The notes under the pieces: model-generated
What the model was told of the DNA's origin: nothing
What the model saw: the letters and a program-made list of their open reading frames with translations, nothing else
The model's database searches: none
Made by a program: the position numbers and the translations under genes
Part shown: positions 14,948 through 24,294 of the stretch, one piece after another
Layout: every line of letters begins with the position of its first letter
How positions within the stretch are numbered: position 1 is the first letter of the stretch
Source: Euryarchaeota archaeon TMED173
GTDB lineage: Archaea > Thermoplasmatota > Poseidoniia > Poseidoniales > Thalassarchaeaceae
Assembly (NCBI GenBank): GCA_002172185.1
Contig: NHHW01000009.1
Coordinates: 1-37,164, forward strand
Length of the DNA stretch: 37,164 nucleotides
Direction: 5' to 3'

Positions 14948-17926
14948 TCAAATCATGCCGATTAGGTGCTGCCCAGTATAGCTTCCAGGCTCCTTTGCTA
15001 CATCAGTTGGAGCTCCATAGACCACCACTTCCCCTCCCAGTTCTCCCCCTTCAGGACCTAAATCGATGATCCAATCAGCACACTTTATGACATCCAAATG
15101 ATGCTCTATGACGATAACTGTGTGTCCATTTCTTCTCAGGCGCAGTAGTACTTCGATTAATTGGTGGACATCGGAGAGAGCTAGTCCCGTAGTTGGTTCA
15201 TCAAGAATGTAAAATGTATGCTTGCGAGGTGGTTTATGTAGTTCTGTAGCTAGTTTGACCCTCTGCGCCTCGCCTCCAGACAGAGTAGTTGCTGGTTGGC
15301 CTAATGTAATGTAGCCCAAGCCAACATCGCTTACTGTCTGAACTATTCTATGTATCCTAGGTTGATTTTTGAAGAAGACGCATGCCTCTTCAATACTCAT
15401 TTGAAGGACTTCATGAATTGTCTTACCTTTCCACTTGACCTCAAGAGTTTCACGAGTGTACCTCTTTCCCTTGCACACATCGCAAGTTACCCAAACATCT
15501 GGTAAGAAGTTCATTTCTAACTTTGTAGATCCTGCTCCGCTGCATGCTTCGCATCTGCCACCTCTGACATTAAAGGAGAACTGTCCTGGAAGATACCCTC
15601 GTTCCTTTGCCATCTTTGTCTGGGAAAATAGTTCTCGAATTGGTCCGAAGGCCCCTGTATAGGTAGCAGGATTTGATCTTGGGGTTCGACCTATTGGGGA
15701 CTGGTCGATTACTATTGCCTTGTCTACCAGCTCAAGACCCTTAATCGAATCCATCGCTCCTGGAGTGGCGTCTGTACCGTGCAATTCCCTGAGAAGGGCA
15801 GGTGCTAGGGTTTCCGTGACTAAGGAAGATTTTCCAGAGCCGGAAACTCCAGTTACTGCTACCATGCATCCTAATGGGATTCTCACATCTATGTCCTGTA
15901 GGTTGTTTTGTCTAGCTCCTGAAATTGTTATCCATCTTTCTTTATCCGGCTTCACCCTATCTTCGGGGATAGGGATGCTTTGTCTTCCTGAGAGGTATGC
16001 AGCAGTAAGGCTCTCTTTGTTGGATAGTAGGTCCTCATAGGTTCCGTTCACTACCAGCTGTCCACCATCTTTACCTGCACCTGGACCTAGATCTACCAGC
16101 CAGTCTGCCTGCTTCATTGTGGCTTCATCGTGCTCGACTACAAGCAGGGTATTTCCTAAATCCGTAAGTTCTCTGAGGGTCTCGAGAAGCCGATCATTAT
16201 CTCTTGGGTGCAAACCGATACTTGGTTCGTCAAGCACATACATTACTCCAGTAAGTCTTGTTCCAATCTGAGTTGCTAGTCTAATTCTCTGGCTCTCCCC
16301 TCCCGATAGTGTATTTGCCCTCCTGTCTAGTGTTAGGTAATCTAATCCAACCAATGCTAGGAAACGTAACCTAGACTCAATCTCTTTGATGATCTCCTTT
16401 CCTATGTACATAGATCGCTCATCTAGCTTTTCAGTCATGCTTACGGTAGGAGAGCTTGGGGGTTCTCGGTCTAGTTTCTTCCAAGTTTCATCTAGTTTCC
16501 CAATACGCCAATTTTGGACTACAGCAAGAGCCTCTAAAACGCTGCACTTTGAAATGCCGGGCAAATTAATTCCTCCGACAGTAACTCTGCATACGGATTC
16601 ATTGAGCTTGTCTCCATTGCAGTTCGTACATGGCTCGTCTGTCATAAATGAAGAAAGTCTGGATCTAGTTCTCTCGGAACTGGTATCCTTGTAAGTTCTG
16701 GAGAGTCTTGAGAAAACCCCTTCCCAAGGTCTTGACATCGTATAGGATGATCCTTTCTCTGAATTGAATTCGAAGTTAACAACTTCGCCTCCTGATCCAT
16801 TGAGCATGATATCCTTACTATCTTCGTCCAGATCTTCAAATGGAATATTCGTAGGAATTCCAAAGTGTTCGCAGGTTTGTGTCATTTGACTACGATACCA
16901 TCCAGACATCATTGATCTGCGGAATGGCCTGATGCATCCTTCCCCTACTGAGGCTGTTCTATCGATTACTAGATCAGGAGAGAATGTTCTCTGAACCCCT
17001 AGTCCTTGACAAGAAGGACATGCTCCAAGGGGGTTGTTGAAAGAGAAAACTCTAGGACTCATTTCAGGGAGAAAGGATCCATGAGTGGGGCATGCGAACT
17101 CTTCTGAGTATGCTATGGTCTCTCCCTCTTCAGTCCGGAATCTCTGCTCTTCAGAATTATCTTGGCCTGGCTTGGGGGCGCTCAGACTCTCTACTGCAAC
17201 TGATCCAGCACCAAGTCTTAGACCGGATTCTATTGCCTCGGTCAGCCTAAGTCGATTGGAGGGAGTTAGGAGCATTCTATCGACTCTGACATCAATATCG
17301 TGCCTCAGATTTTTTTCAAGACGTGGAGGGTCTTCGAAGCTAGCCTCTCTGCCGTTTACCTTTCCTGCCAAGAATCCCTGGTCAACTAGTGCGCCGAAAA
17401 GATCCGCGTGAGTCCCTTTTCTATTTCTAATTGCAGGCGACCAAATTGCGATTCCGTGCCCCTCAAATCTCCAAAGTACATCATCCACTATCTCTTGGAT
17501 GGTTCTTCTGCTAACTTCTTTTCCACACTCAGGACAATGGGGAAGTCCTACTCTAGCCCATAACAATCGCATGTAATCCATCATTTCAGTTACTGTGGCG
17601 ACCGTAGATCTAGGGTTGTGGCTTCCTTGCTTCTGGTCGATACTTATTGCGGGAGAAAGCCCTTCAATGGAGTCGCAATCAGGCTTCTTCATTTGACCTA
17701 GGAACTGTCGGGCATAAGAGCTGAGGCTTTCCACATATCTTCGCTGACCTTCGGCATAGAGGGTGTCGAAGGCCAAACTCGACTTGCCAGAGCCGGAAAC
17801 TCCTGAAATTACTACGAACTTTCCCCTAGGAATGCTGACATCTATATCTTTCAGGTTGTGAGTTCTTGCACCCTTTACCTCAATCCATCCTTCGTCGAGG
17901 TTTCCGTTATTCTCTCTGTCGGACAT
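14948..17926 (-). CDS. uvrA: Excinuclease ABC subunit A (UvrA)
   Basis: A 992-residue protein, slightly longer than the usual 940, with the full bacterial UvrA plan. The first Walker A is GVSGSGKS (42-49); there are CPxC zinc-binding modules (CPECGKEVSRRT; ACPSCQGLG; CTNCNGDKL; CEACSGAGS and CDVCKGKR); an ABC signature LSGGESQRIRLA with DEPSIGLHPRD; and a second Walker A GVSGSGKS with LSGGEAQRVKLA and DEPTTGLA. It recognises DNA damage with UvrB in nucleotide excision repair. In archaea UvrABC is a patchy acquisition from bacteria; uvrB and uvrC are not in the window. It lies 70 bases after moeA on the same strand. Confidence 0.97.
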   Translation of the reverse strand: MSDRENNGNLDEGWIEVKGARTHNLKDIDVSIPRGKFVVISGVSGSGKSSLAFDTLYAEGQRRYVESLSSYARQFLGQMKKPDCDSIEGLSPAISIDQKQGSHNPRSTVATVTEMMDYMRLLWARVGLPHCPECGKEVSRRTIQEIVDDVLWRFEGHGIAIWSPAIRNRKGTHADLFGALVDQGFLAGKVNGREASFEDPPRLEKNLRHDIDVRVDRMLLTPSNRLRLTEAIESGLRLGAGSVAVESLSAPKPGQDNSEEQRFRTEEGETIAYSEEFACPTHGSFLPEMSPRVFSFNNPLGACPSCQGLGVQRTFSPDLVIDRTASVGEGCIRPFRRSMMSGWYRSQMTQTCEHFGIPTNIPFEDLDEDSKDIMLNGSGGEVVNFEFNSEKGSSYTMSRPWEGVFSRLSRTYKDTSSERTRSRLSSFMTDEPCTNCNGDKLNESVCRVTVGGINLPGISKCSVLEALAVVQNWRIGKLDETWKKLDREPPSSPTVSMTEKLDERSMYIGKEIIKEIESRLRFLALVGLDYLTLDRRANTLSGGESQRIRLATQIGTRLTGVMYVLDEPSIGLHPRDNDRLLETLRELTDLGNTLLVVEHDEATMKQADWLVDLGPGAGKDGGQLVVNGTYEDLLSNKESLTAAYLSGRQSIPIPEDRVKPDKERWITISGARQNNLQDIDVRIPLGCMVAVTGVSGSGKSSLVTETLAPALLRELHGTDATPGAMDSIKGLELVDKAIVIDQSPIGRTPRSNPATYTGAFGPIRELFSQTKMAKERGYLPGQFSFNVRGGRCEACSGAGSTKLEMNFLPDVWVTCDVCKGKRYTRETLEVKWKGKTIHEVLQMSIEEACVFFKNQPRIHRIVQTVSDVGLGYITLGQPATTLSGGEAQRVKLATELHKPPRKHTFYILDEPTTGLALSDVHQLIEVLLRLRRNGHTVIVIEHHLDVIKCADWIIDLGPEGGELGGEVVVYGAPTDVAKEPGSYTGQHLIGMI

Positions 17927-17996
17927 CGCGAAGCCTCGGCTGTAGTGAGTAGGTAGCTCGCTCCTTTGAATCCATGCCTAAATGGGTTTCAATTAC

Positions 17997-19265
17997 TCAG
18001 TGCAGCCATAGTGCATCTATTATTTCCCCCTGATCACAATCGGTGTCTGGAGGAAGAAGAGAAAGGCCGTTGTGAGCGACCAAACTGTGTATATTTCCAC
18101 TTCCCTGATGGGTCTTAGTAGAGGCTACCAGACTATCTCCTTCTAATCTAATTGAGATTCTTCTCATACACAATTTTCTTGGGGCCCCTTTGAGAGGTTC
18201 TTCCATTAATACTCTGACTCTATTTGACAATCTTGGGCCGATTGATTGGTCGGACCCCATACTCTCAGAAATCCAAGGTGCGACGAGTACTGTGAAAACT
18301 ATATGGCTACTGACAGGATTGCCGGGCAAACCGAAAATTGGCTTGCCCCTCCATGATCCGAATAACGGTGGCCCTCCTGGCCTGATCAGAATCTTCCAGA
18401 ATTCGATAACCCCCTCTTCTTCCATGATTCTTCTGACGAAATCCCATTTCCCCATACTAACCCCCCCGCTAGTAATTATGGCGTCGCAAGACTCTGAAGC
18501 CTCATCGAGTGCATTACGAAGACTATCGATACTATCTCGAATAAGATCGAACCTTTTGGGGGTCGCACCCATCTTCTCCACCAAAGAAGATAGTCCGAAA
18601 GTATTTGACTCGTATATCGAACCTTCAGCTAGTGGTTTCCCTGGAGAAGTCAACTCATCTCCCACTCCAATTATGGCAATTTTCGGTCGGATTTTCACAC
18701 TTAGCTGACCATGGCCCATTGTTGCAGCTAGAGAGATTCCTGCCGGAGTGAGTAGGGTTCCTGACCTCAGGCCTACCACCCCCTCTCGTAGATTCTCCCC
18801 CTTCCTACGGATGAATCCGGGTCTTGCTGGCCCGTTAATTATTACAAAATCATCTTGATAAGATGAGTCCTCAATCATCACAATAGAATCTGCGCCCTCT
18901 GGGATCGGGGCTCCTGTCATTATACTGCATGCCTCTCCAGTTCCAACGATTGGAGTCACATCGGATCCTGCCTGGCTTGTTCCCACGATCCTCAACTTAG
19001 TACTGGTTTCTGGACAGTCATCTTTTCTGACTGCCCAGCCGTCCATGGCTGAATTATCGAATCTTGGATCGTCCACTTTAGAAGCTATGTCGTCTGAGAG
19101 TATTCTACCTGCGGCTTCCTGCAAAGAGGTTGTTTCTGACGTAGTTTTCATAGTCATTTGGCTCGCAATTTGCAACGCCCGTTCGAGGGAAACCCCGATT
19201 TCCACAGCTACCGGGGACCGGTGGAGTTGAAGTGTCCTTCCCAAAGCGGTCCTCGTGGTTTCCAC
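17997..19265 (-). CDS. moeA: Molybdopterin molybdenumtransferase (MoeA)
   Basis: Up to 422 residues. Motifs are DNSAMDGWAVR near the N-terminus, GTGEACSIMTGAPIPEGAD, GVGDELTSPGKPL, TSGGVSMGKWDFVR and GLPGNPVSSHIVF, all diagnostic of MoeA, which inserts molybdate (or tungstate) into adenylylated molybdopterin. The first roughly 20 residues are not family-like, so the GTG at 19205 is an alternative to the GTG at 19265. The longer start would overlap the divergent permease ORF. The gene implies molybdo- or tungsto-enzymes in this organism. uvrA lies downstream with 70 bases between. Confidence 0.94.
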   Translation of the reverse strand: METTRTALGRTLQLHRSPVAVEIGVSLERALQIASQMTMKTTSETTSLQEAAGRILSDDIASKVDDPRFDNSAMDGWAVRKDDCPETSTKLRIVGTSQAGSDVTPIVGTGEACSIMTGAPIPEGADSIVMIEDSSYQDDFVIINGPARPGFIRRKGENLREGVVGLRSGTLLTPAGISLAATMGHGQLSVKIRPKIAIIGVGDELTSPGKPLAEGSIYESNTFGLSSLVEKMGATPKRFDLIRDSIDSLRNALDEASESCDAIITSGGVSMGKWDFVRRIMEEEGVIEFWKILIRPGGPPLFGSWRGKPIFGLPGNPVSSHIVFTVLVAPWISESMGSDQSIGPRLSNRVRVLMEEPLKGAPRKLCMRRISIRLEGDSLVASTKTHQGSGNIHSLVAHNGLSLLPPDTDCDQGEIIDALWLH

Positions 19266-19269
19266 TGAG

Positions 19270-20013
19270 ATGGTACTAGTTCTATTGGCCCTCTTCGCAG
19301 TGGCATTTCTCTACTCTTCAGTTGGCCTGGGTGGAGGGTCTGGCTACCTTGCGGTGCTATCTATGACCTCCTTCGCATCGTCAAATACAATTTGGCTAAA
19401 GCAATATGCATGGTCATTGAATCTTATTGTCGCAGGAATGGCCTTCTGGCATTATCAGAAGTCTGGGCATCATGTGAAGATTGTGTCTGCACCCTTCATC
19501 GCAGCAAGCGTACCCATGGCTGCTCTGGGCGGTTTCATATTAGTGGAAGGCCGGATATACGATGTGTTACTATCAACCACATTGATTGTAGCAGCATGGC
19601 GTCTGGTTTCCAGTGATGTAGGGGTAAGTGAGACTGTCCGTCCTAGCAATAGTATTGCCGTACTAGTTGGGGGAACGATTGGTTTGGCGAGTGGGGTGAT
19701 TGGTGTAGGGGGTGGGATTTTTCTTCTTCCTGCACTGATGCTAGGAAGGTGGGCTTCAGCGAAGGAGGCTGCCGCAACAACCTCTCTTTTCGTCTGGTTA
19801 AACTCACTTGCTAGTTTGGCTGGAGCGAGTGTTGCTGGTAGAATAGAGTTTGAGGTGGCTCTTCTAGTTCCTTTCGCATCTGTAGTTATGATAGGAGGTG
19901 TTTTCGGCTCAAGGTTTGGATCCCGAGTGTCGTCACAGAGGGGAGTCAAGGAGTTACTGGTCGTGGTACTAATGATCGCAGCCTTCAAGAGAATGGTCGA
20001 ATTGCTGGTTTAG
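19270..20013 (+). CDS. TauE/SafE family (DUF81) permease
   Basis: A 247-residue protein with about eight hydrophobic segments and the repeated glycine-rich half-motifs of the family: SSVGLGGGSGYLAV near the N-terminus and ASGVIGVGGGIFLLP in the second half. TauE/SafE proteins are proposed exporters of sulfite, sulfoacetate or other small organosulfur anions; the substrate here is unassigned. The frame opens at a GTG (19255) inside the moeA 5' end; ATG 19270 is more plausible and leaves only a few bases between divergent starts. The stop overlaps the purQ stop region by four bases. Confidence 0.85.
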   Translation: MVLVLLALFAVAFLYSSVGLGGGSGYLAVLSMTSFASSNTIWLKQYAWSLNLIVAGMAFWHYQKSGHHVKIVSAPFIAASVPMAALGGFILVEGRIYDVLLSTTLIVAAWRLVSSDVGVSETVRPSNSIAVLVGGTIGLASGVIGVGGGIFLLPALMLGRWASAKEAAATTSLFVWLNSLASLAGASVAGRIEFEVALLVPFASVVMIGGVFGSRFGSRVSSQRGVKELLVVVLMIAAFKRMVELLV

Positions 20014-20816
20014 GAATCGAGAACGTATCTGATTGCATTATGAAAAATCCCCATGCCCTCGCCTTCGCCATGTTTGATTTGCTCTCTGGTCCATGTGGCC
20101 CCTAGCCATGTTGAGTGGTTGGCCTCTGGATGTGGCATTAAGCCGAAAACGAGTCCGGATGGATCGCACACTCCGGCAATATTCCTCCAGCTCTGATTAG
20201 GCGAAATCGGGTATGGAAGTATGTCTTCTGAAGCATTGGGATAAGATGTGGAGGGGTCCACATATCGTGCAACCAGCTGCCCTGAGTCAGACCACTTGTC
20301 CATCAAAGAGGAGTCATCTGTAACAAACTTGCCCTCACCATGTCTCACAGGTACTCTGATTCTTTCGAGGCCCTTGGTCCAAATACACGGACTTTCTGGT
20401 TCGAACTCCAATGTTGTCCATCTGTTTTCATAACGTCCGCTGTCATTAAGTGCGAGTGAAGCCGTCTGAGTTAGGCTAACTTGTTCGTCACCGGGGAGTA
20501 GTCCCATCTTCACAAGGACTTGGAAACCGTTACATATTCCTACGACAGGTTTTCCGGAAACCACGAATTCTCGGACACGCTCCCTAAGTCCGAATCTGAG
20601 TCTATTACCTAGTAGCCTCCCACTTCCTAGGTGGTCTCCGAACGAGAATCCACCTGGTATCGCCATAATCTGATAGTCGGCCAATTCAACTTCCTCAGAA
20701 ACCAATCTGTTGACATGTATTCTGTCCGAGGAGCCGCCGGCCATTTCGAAGACAGCCATAGTCTCAGCCTCACAGTTGATTCCGAACCCTGAAAGAACTG
20801 CAACCTTAGGTTTCAC
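20010..20816 (-). CDS. purQ: Phosphoribosylformylglycinamidine synthase, glutaminase subunit PurQ
   Basis: A 268-residue class I glutamine amidotransferase supplying ammonia to PurL in step 4 of purine synthesis. The nucleophile Cys lies in GICNGFQVLVKMG, the early AVLSGFGINCEAET and IPGGFSFGDHLGSG are PurQ-specific, and the catalytic His/Glu lie in MPHPEANHSTW. The start overlaps the purSL stop by four bases (ATGA, 20813-20816), so the two subunits are translationally coupled in the order PurSL then PurQ. The gene is convergent with the TauE-type permease. Confidence 0.96.
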   Translation of the reverse strand: MKPKVAVLSGFGINCEAETMAVFEMAGGSSDRIHVNRLVSEEVELADYQIMAIPGGFSFGDHLGSGRLLGNRLRFGLRERVREFVVSGKPVVGICNGFQVLVKMGLLPGDEQVSLTQTASLALNDSGRYENRWTTLEFEPESPCIWTKGLERIRVPVRHGEGKFVTDDSSLMDKWSDSGQLVARYVDPSTSYPNASEDILPYPISPNQSWRNIAGVCDPSGLVFGLMPHPEANHSTWLGATWTREQIKHGEGEGMGIFHNAIRYVLDS

Positions 20817-23800
20817 AGTTCATCTCCTCCGTGTAGGGTCCTCTTCCACGATTTCCTCAAACCTTGCATGGATGCAGTCAAGACTTGCTCTCCATCTCTA
20901 CAGAAAGAGATAGCATCGTCATTCGATACTTCACCCAGATAGTGGCAAGTCACGCCTATCATGGAATTCATAAATTCCTCCTTATTTTCAGGGCTCGTAC
21001 TGACTAGAATCCTACCTAGACTCTCACCGAAGAGGGCCCCCCAAATGTCTAGATGGTCACAATCGGACCACAATGGCGAAATATCCATTTTGGCTCCTGA
21101 GTCCGATCCGAAGCAGCATTCGGCCAGTGCCACTGCCAGTCCTCCGTCGCTACAGTCGTGTGCGCTAGCTACGAGTTCGTTCCTCATCGCTGAGGTCAGG
21201 GCCCTATATGCGATCATATTCCTATCTGGGTCAATCTCCGGTACTGCTCCACCAATTCCTCCGGAGCCTTCCTCGCGGAGCATATACGAGAGTTCGCTGG
21301 CACCAATTTCCTGGTGTGTCTGACCTACTAAGAATATGGCATCACCGGGATTTTTGAAGTCAGATGTTACCGCCATACGGACGTCTTGATGGTTACCTAG
21401 CAGGCTGAATAAAAGGGTGGGTGGGACGCTGATTTTCTCTCCTCCGAGCATCGCGTCATTCTTCATGGAGTCCTTTCCGCTGATACATGGTAGGCGGTAT
21501 GCCCTACAAACGTCGTCAAGAGCACGGTTGGCCCTAACAAGCTGAGCGAGTTTGTATTTTCCATCGGGTGTCTTGGAGGACTCGATTGGATCGGGCCAGC
21601 AAAAATTGTCTAGTCCAGAGATTAGATCCAAATCTACGCCAACGCACACAGCATTTCGAAGTGCTTCATCTACTGAGGCAGCAGCCATGGCGTACGAGTC
21701 TATGTCGGAATACCTAGGAGCTATTCCATTCGAAACGACTAGTCCCTGAGTACCTCCATGCAATGGAGCGATTACCGCCGCATCCCCAGGTGCATCGTGA
21801 TTAACACCCACAAAGGGCTTGATCACACTCTGAGCTATGACTTCATGATCATAAGATCTGACCCACCACTCTTTACTAGCGACGTTAGGTCTAGCTAGTA
21901 TTCTACCAAGTACCCTACCCATTTCTATATCATCTAGATCGGGAGTCTCCACTGGCAAATGAACTGGGGGTTTCCACTCGGACTCGAGTTTGAGTTGAGG
22001 ACATCCATTGAAAAGAAATTGTATCGGAAGGTTAGCAACTGGGGTTTCGCCATGACGAACAACAAAGTATCCGGAGTCAGTGAATAGACCCACTGCGGTG
22101 GCCTCAACCTCGTGCAGTGTAGCTAGATTCTCAAAATCTGAGCAGTCTTCTGGTCTGACGCCAACTGTCATTCTCTCTTGCGATTCGGAAACCAGTATCT
22201 CCCAAGATGAGAGGCCTGACTGCTTAAGAGGGACGTTTTCTAGGTCCAATTCTGCACCACCGGTGAGCTCTGCCATCTCTCCAACACTGCTAGAGAGGCC
22301 TCCGGCCCCGTTGTCTGTAATGACTTGAATGAGCCCTGCGTCTCTTGCCTCCAAAATCATATCGAGCATCTTCTTCTGTGTGATGGGGTCTCCTATTTGT
22401 ACTGCGGAGCTGGGACTCTCCTCGGTTAACTCTAGGCTGGAGAATGTAGCCCCATGAATGCCGTCACTACCGACTCTGCCTCCGACCATGTAAACAACAT
22501 CGCCTGGTTGGGGCGTTTTCACGTGACTCTCCCTCCCATCTGGAAGGGATCGAGGCATTATTCCAACAGTGCCACAAAAGACCAATGGTTTACCTAAATA
22601 TCTCTCATCGAATACTATTGCCCCATTCACCGTTGGAATCCCGGACTCGTTGCCACCCGACCTGACTCCTGAATGAACGCCCCTGAATACCCTAGAAGGG
22701 TGAAATAGTCCGGGGGGAATTTTTCCTGTATAGTCTGGGGGCGCGAAGCAGAAAACATCTGTATTGGCAATCGGTCTGGCACCTAGGCCGGTTCCGAGGA
22801 TATCTCTATTCACTCCAACTATCCCAGTAATTGCCCCTCCATAGGGATCTAGTGCACTTGGGCTATTGTGAGTCTCGGCCTTGATACAGACGCTCCAGTC
22901 TTCATTCCATGAAATGACACCTGAGTTATCGTGAAATATACTGAGTAGCCAATCAACTTCTTCTTGGATTTCAAGAGTGGGTTGCATTATGTGGGTCTTA
23001 AACAGAGAGTCGATTGTGGTGTCTTCTCCTGTCGCCTTGTCAACGTGCCTGATTCGTGCTGCGAAAATCTTGTGCGAACAGTGTTCTGACCATGTCTGTG
23101 CTAGGCATTCTAACTCTGCGTCAGTCGGCCTATTGGAGGGGAGGCCTGCCTCCTTCCTCATGGACCTAGTATGGGGTTCTCTATAGTGTTCTTGAATAGC
23201 CCTCATCTCATCGAGATTTAGTGCGAGTAGCCCCTTCTCACTAATTTCGATTAGCCGATCATCGCTGACCTCTAAATCAATCGTTGCTGGCTCTTGAAAT
23301 ATTGTACTTGGAACAATTGGGAACTCGAGGAGTGGCCAAATAGCATCGTCACAGTCCTGCCTACCTGCCACTGCTGCCCTCTCAATCATAGGATTATGAA
23401 GAAAAGATGCTAGTTCGGATGATGAGGTTCGGCCTTCAATTCCCCAGAAAGCGTATGTAGTAAAGGTGGCCACTCTCAAAGCAGATTGTTCTGGGAATAG
23501 GGTCATCAGACCGTCCAGACCCGCTTGTGCAGGGTTGTCTGTAACTCCTGGTTTGAAGCCAACTTGAATGACTGCATCGGGTGGTTTTGGAAATTCATCT
23601 AACAACCTAAAATTCAGAGATCCTACTTCGATTACAGGGTCTGCAAATAAGTCGTAAATCAGTGACTGTGCGTCTGAATCTGAAATATTTGATATTACTT
23701 GGTAACCCAGTATCACTCTAACTTTGGATACTTCTATCCCATGGTCTGCTTTGAGCATAGACCTCACTCTCTCCCCACGTGCATCGGGAAGTCCGTCGAG

Positions 23801-23848
23801 ATCCTTGGTTGTAACTTCAAAAAGTCTGGAATGCGTTTCAGAAGGCAT
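20813..23848 (-). CDS. purL: PurS-PurL fusion, FGAM synthase synthetase subunit
   Basis: A 1011-residue protein. Residues about 1-210 hold a PurS-like region, probably two PurS repeats (RLFEVTTKDLDG; PDAVIQVGFKPGVTDNP). A helical linker and a full PurL catalytic part follow: TWSEHCSHK, ETHNSPSALDPYGGA, GGRVGSDGIHGATFSS, ITDNGAGGLSSSVGEMAE and ISGKDSMKND. It performs ATP-dependent amidation of FGAR to FGAM. Unlike one-piece PurL there is no C-terminal glutaminase; PurQ is the separate, coupled next gene. The frame extends to a TTG at 23887, but ATG 23848 has the Shine-Dalgarno AGGTGA just upstream and starts eight bases after the crcB stop. Confidence 0.95.
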   Translation of the reverse strand: MPSETHSRLFEVTTKDLDGLPDARGERVRSMLKADHGIEVSKVRVILGYQVISNISDSDAQSLIYDLFADPVIEVGSLNFRLLDEFPKPPDAVIQVGFKPGVTDNPAQAGLDGLMTLFPEQSALRVATFTTYAFWGIEGRTSSSELASFLHNPMIERAAVAGRQDCDDAIWPLLEFPIVPSTIFQEPATIDLEVSDDRLIEISEKGLLALNLDEMRAIQEHYREPHTRSMRKEAGLPSNRPTDAELECLAQTWSEHCSHKIFAARIRHVDKATGEDTTIDSLFKTHIMQPTLEIQEEVDWLLSIFHDNSGVISWNEDWSVCIKAETHNSPSALDPYGGAITGIVGVNRDILGTGLGARPIANTDVFCFAPPDYTGKIPPGLFHPSRVFRGVHSGVRSGGNESGIPTVNGAIVFDERYLGKPLVFCGTVGIMPRSLPDGRESHVKTPQPGDVVYMVGGRVGSDGIHGATFSSLELTEESPSSAVQIGDPITQKKMLDMILEARDAGLIQVITDNGAGGLSSSVGEMAELTGGAELDLENVPLKQSGLSSWEILVSESQERMTVGVRPEDCSDFENLATLHEVEATAVGLFTDSGYFVVRHGETPVANLPIQFLFNGCPQLKLESEWKPPVHLPVETPDLDDIEMGRVLGRILARPNVASKEWWVRSYDHEVIAQSVIKPFVGVNHDAPGDAAVIAPLHGGTQGLVVSNGIAPRYSDIDSYAMAAASVDEALRNAVCVGVDLDLISGLDNFCWPDPIESSKTPDGKYKLAQLVRANRALDDVCRAYRLPCISGKDSMKNDAMLGGEKISVPPTLLFSLLGNHQDVRMAVTSDFKNPGDAIFLVGQTHQEIGASELSYMLREEGSGGIGGAVPEIDPDRNMIAYRALTSAMRNELVASAHDCSDGGLAVALAECCFGSDSGAKMDISPLWSDCDHLDIWGALFGESLGRILVSTSPENKEEFMNSMIGVTCHYLGEVSNDDAISFCRDGEQVLTASMQGLRKSWKRTLHGGDEL

Positions 23849-23851
23849 AGT

Positions 23852-23857
23852 GTCACC
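23852..23857 (-). promoter_or_regulatory. Shine-Dalgarno for purSL
   Basis: AGGTGA on the minus strand lies three to four bases before the ATG at 23848 and overlaps the end of crcB. It decides the start in favour of the ATG over the upstream TTG and implies translation of purSL from the crcB transcript. Confidence 0.55.
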
Positions 23858-24216
23858 TAAACTAAGAAAGCCTCGCTCAATTGCCAACCAAGCCAGGCAG
23901 TAATTGGCGCCATTAGATTTAGTGCTAAGTACACCCCTGCTGCCATTGTACTGTCATCTTTGAGAAGGTTTACTGTTTCTACCCCGAAAGTAGACATTGT
24001 AGTAAAACCACCCAGGAGGCCTGTCCCAAAAAAGAGGAGTGTATCGGTCTGAAGAGAGGCGGACATGAGTATTCCAAGGAGAAATGCCCCGAGAAGGTTC
24101 ACAGCTATTGTGGCCCATGGTACTTCACCGGATCCAGCAGGCATGGCTTCGGCTACCGCCCATCGAAATATCGAGCCGATGGCCCCCCCCATGCCGACCA
24201 AGGCCACTGGATGCAT
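23857..24216 (-). CDS. crcB: CrcB/FluC fluoride channel
   Basis: A 119-residue, four-helix protein of usual FluC length. Family marks are GGAIGSIFRW at the start, NLLGAFLLG (N40) and GLLGGFTTMSTFGVE (66-80). FluC dimers export fluoride passively. An oddity: the first Phe of the Phe box (usual TTFSTF) is Met (M74). The open frame extends 46 residues upstream, but that extension lacks family similarity and would run through the divergent promoter; ATG 24216 is chosen. A minus-strand AAATATCA about 30 bases upstream is a possible TATA box. No fluoride riboswitch is evident. Confidence 0.92.
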   Translation of the reverse strand: MHPVALVGMGGAIGSIFRWAVAEAMPAGSGEVPWATIAVNLLGAFLLGILMSASLQTDTLLFFGTGLLGGFTTMSTFGVETVNLLKDDSTMAAGVYLALNLMAPITAWLGWQLSEAFLV

Positions 24217-24241
24217 GATGCTGGCGGAAGCTGGAGGGGCT

Positions 24242-24249
24242 TGATATTT
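24242..24249 (-). promoter_or_regulatory. Possible TATA box for crcB
   Basis: Minus-strand AAATATCA is centred about 30 bases before the crcB ATG at 24216, within the 78-base divergent spacer shared with pyrF. Confidence 0.4.
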
Positions 24250-24284
24250 CTCAGAAGGGAAAGAGTTGACATATGGGCTAGCAT

Positions 24285-24290
24285 AGGAGG
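24285..24290 (+). promoter_or_regulatory. Shine-Dalgarno for pyrF
   Basis: AGGAGG ends four bases before the ATG at 24295. It is the strongest ribosome binding site seen in the window and sets the pyrF start well downstream of the longest open frame (24211). Confidence 0.6.
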
Positions 24291-24294
24291 TACA

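Noticed and set aside
19470-19988. 172-residue minus-strand ORF
   Set aside because: Antisense shadow of the TauE/SafE permease.
24217-24294. Fluoride (crcB-motif) riboswitch upstream of crcB
   Set aside because: The spacer is only 78 bases, appears to hold a TATA box close to the crcB start, and shows no pseudoknot-like conserved riboswitch segments.
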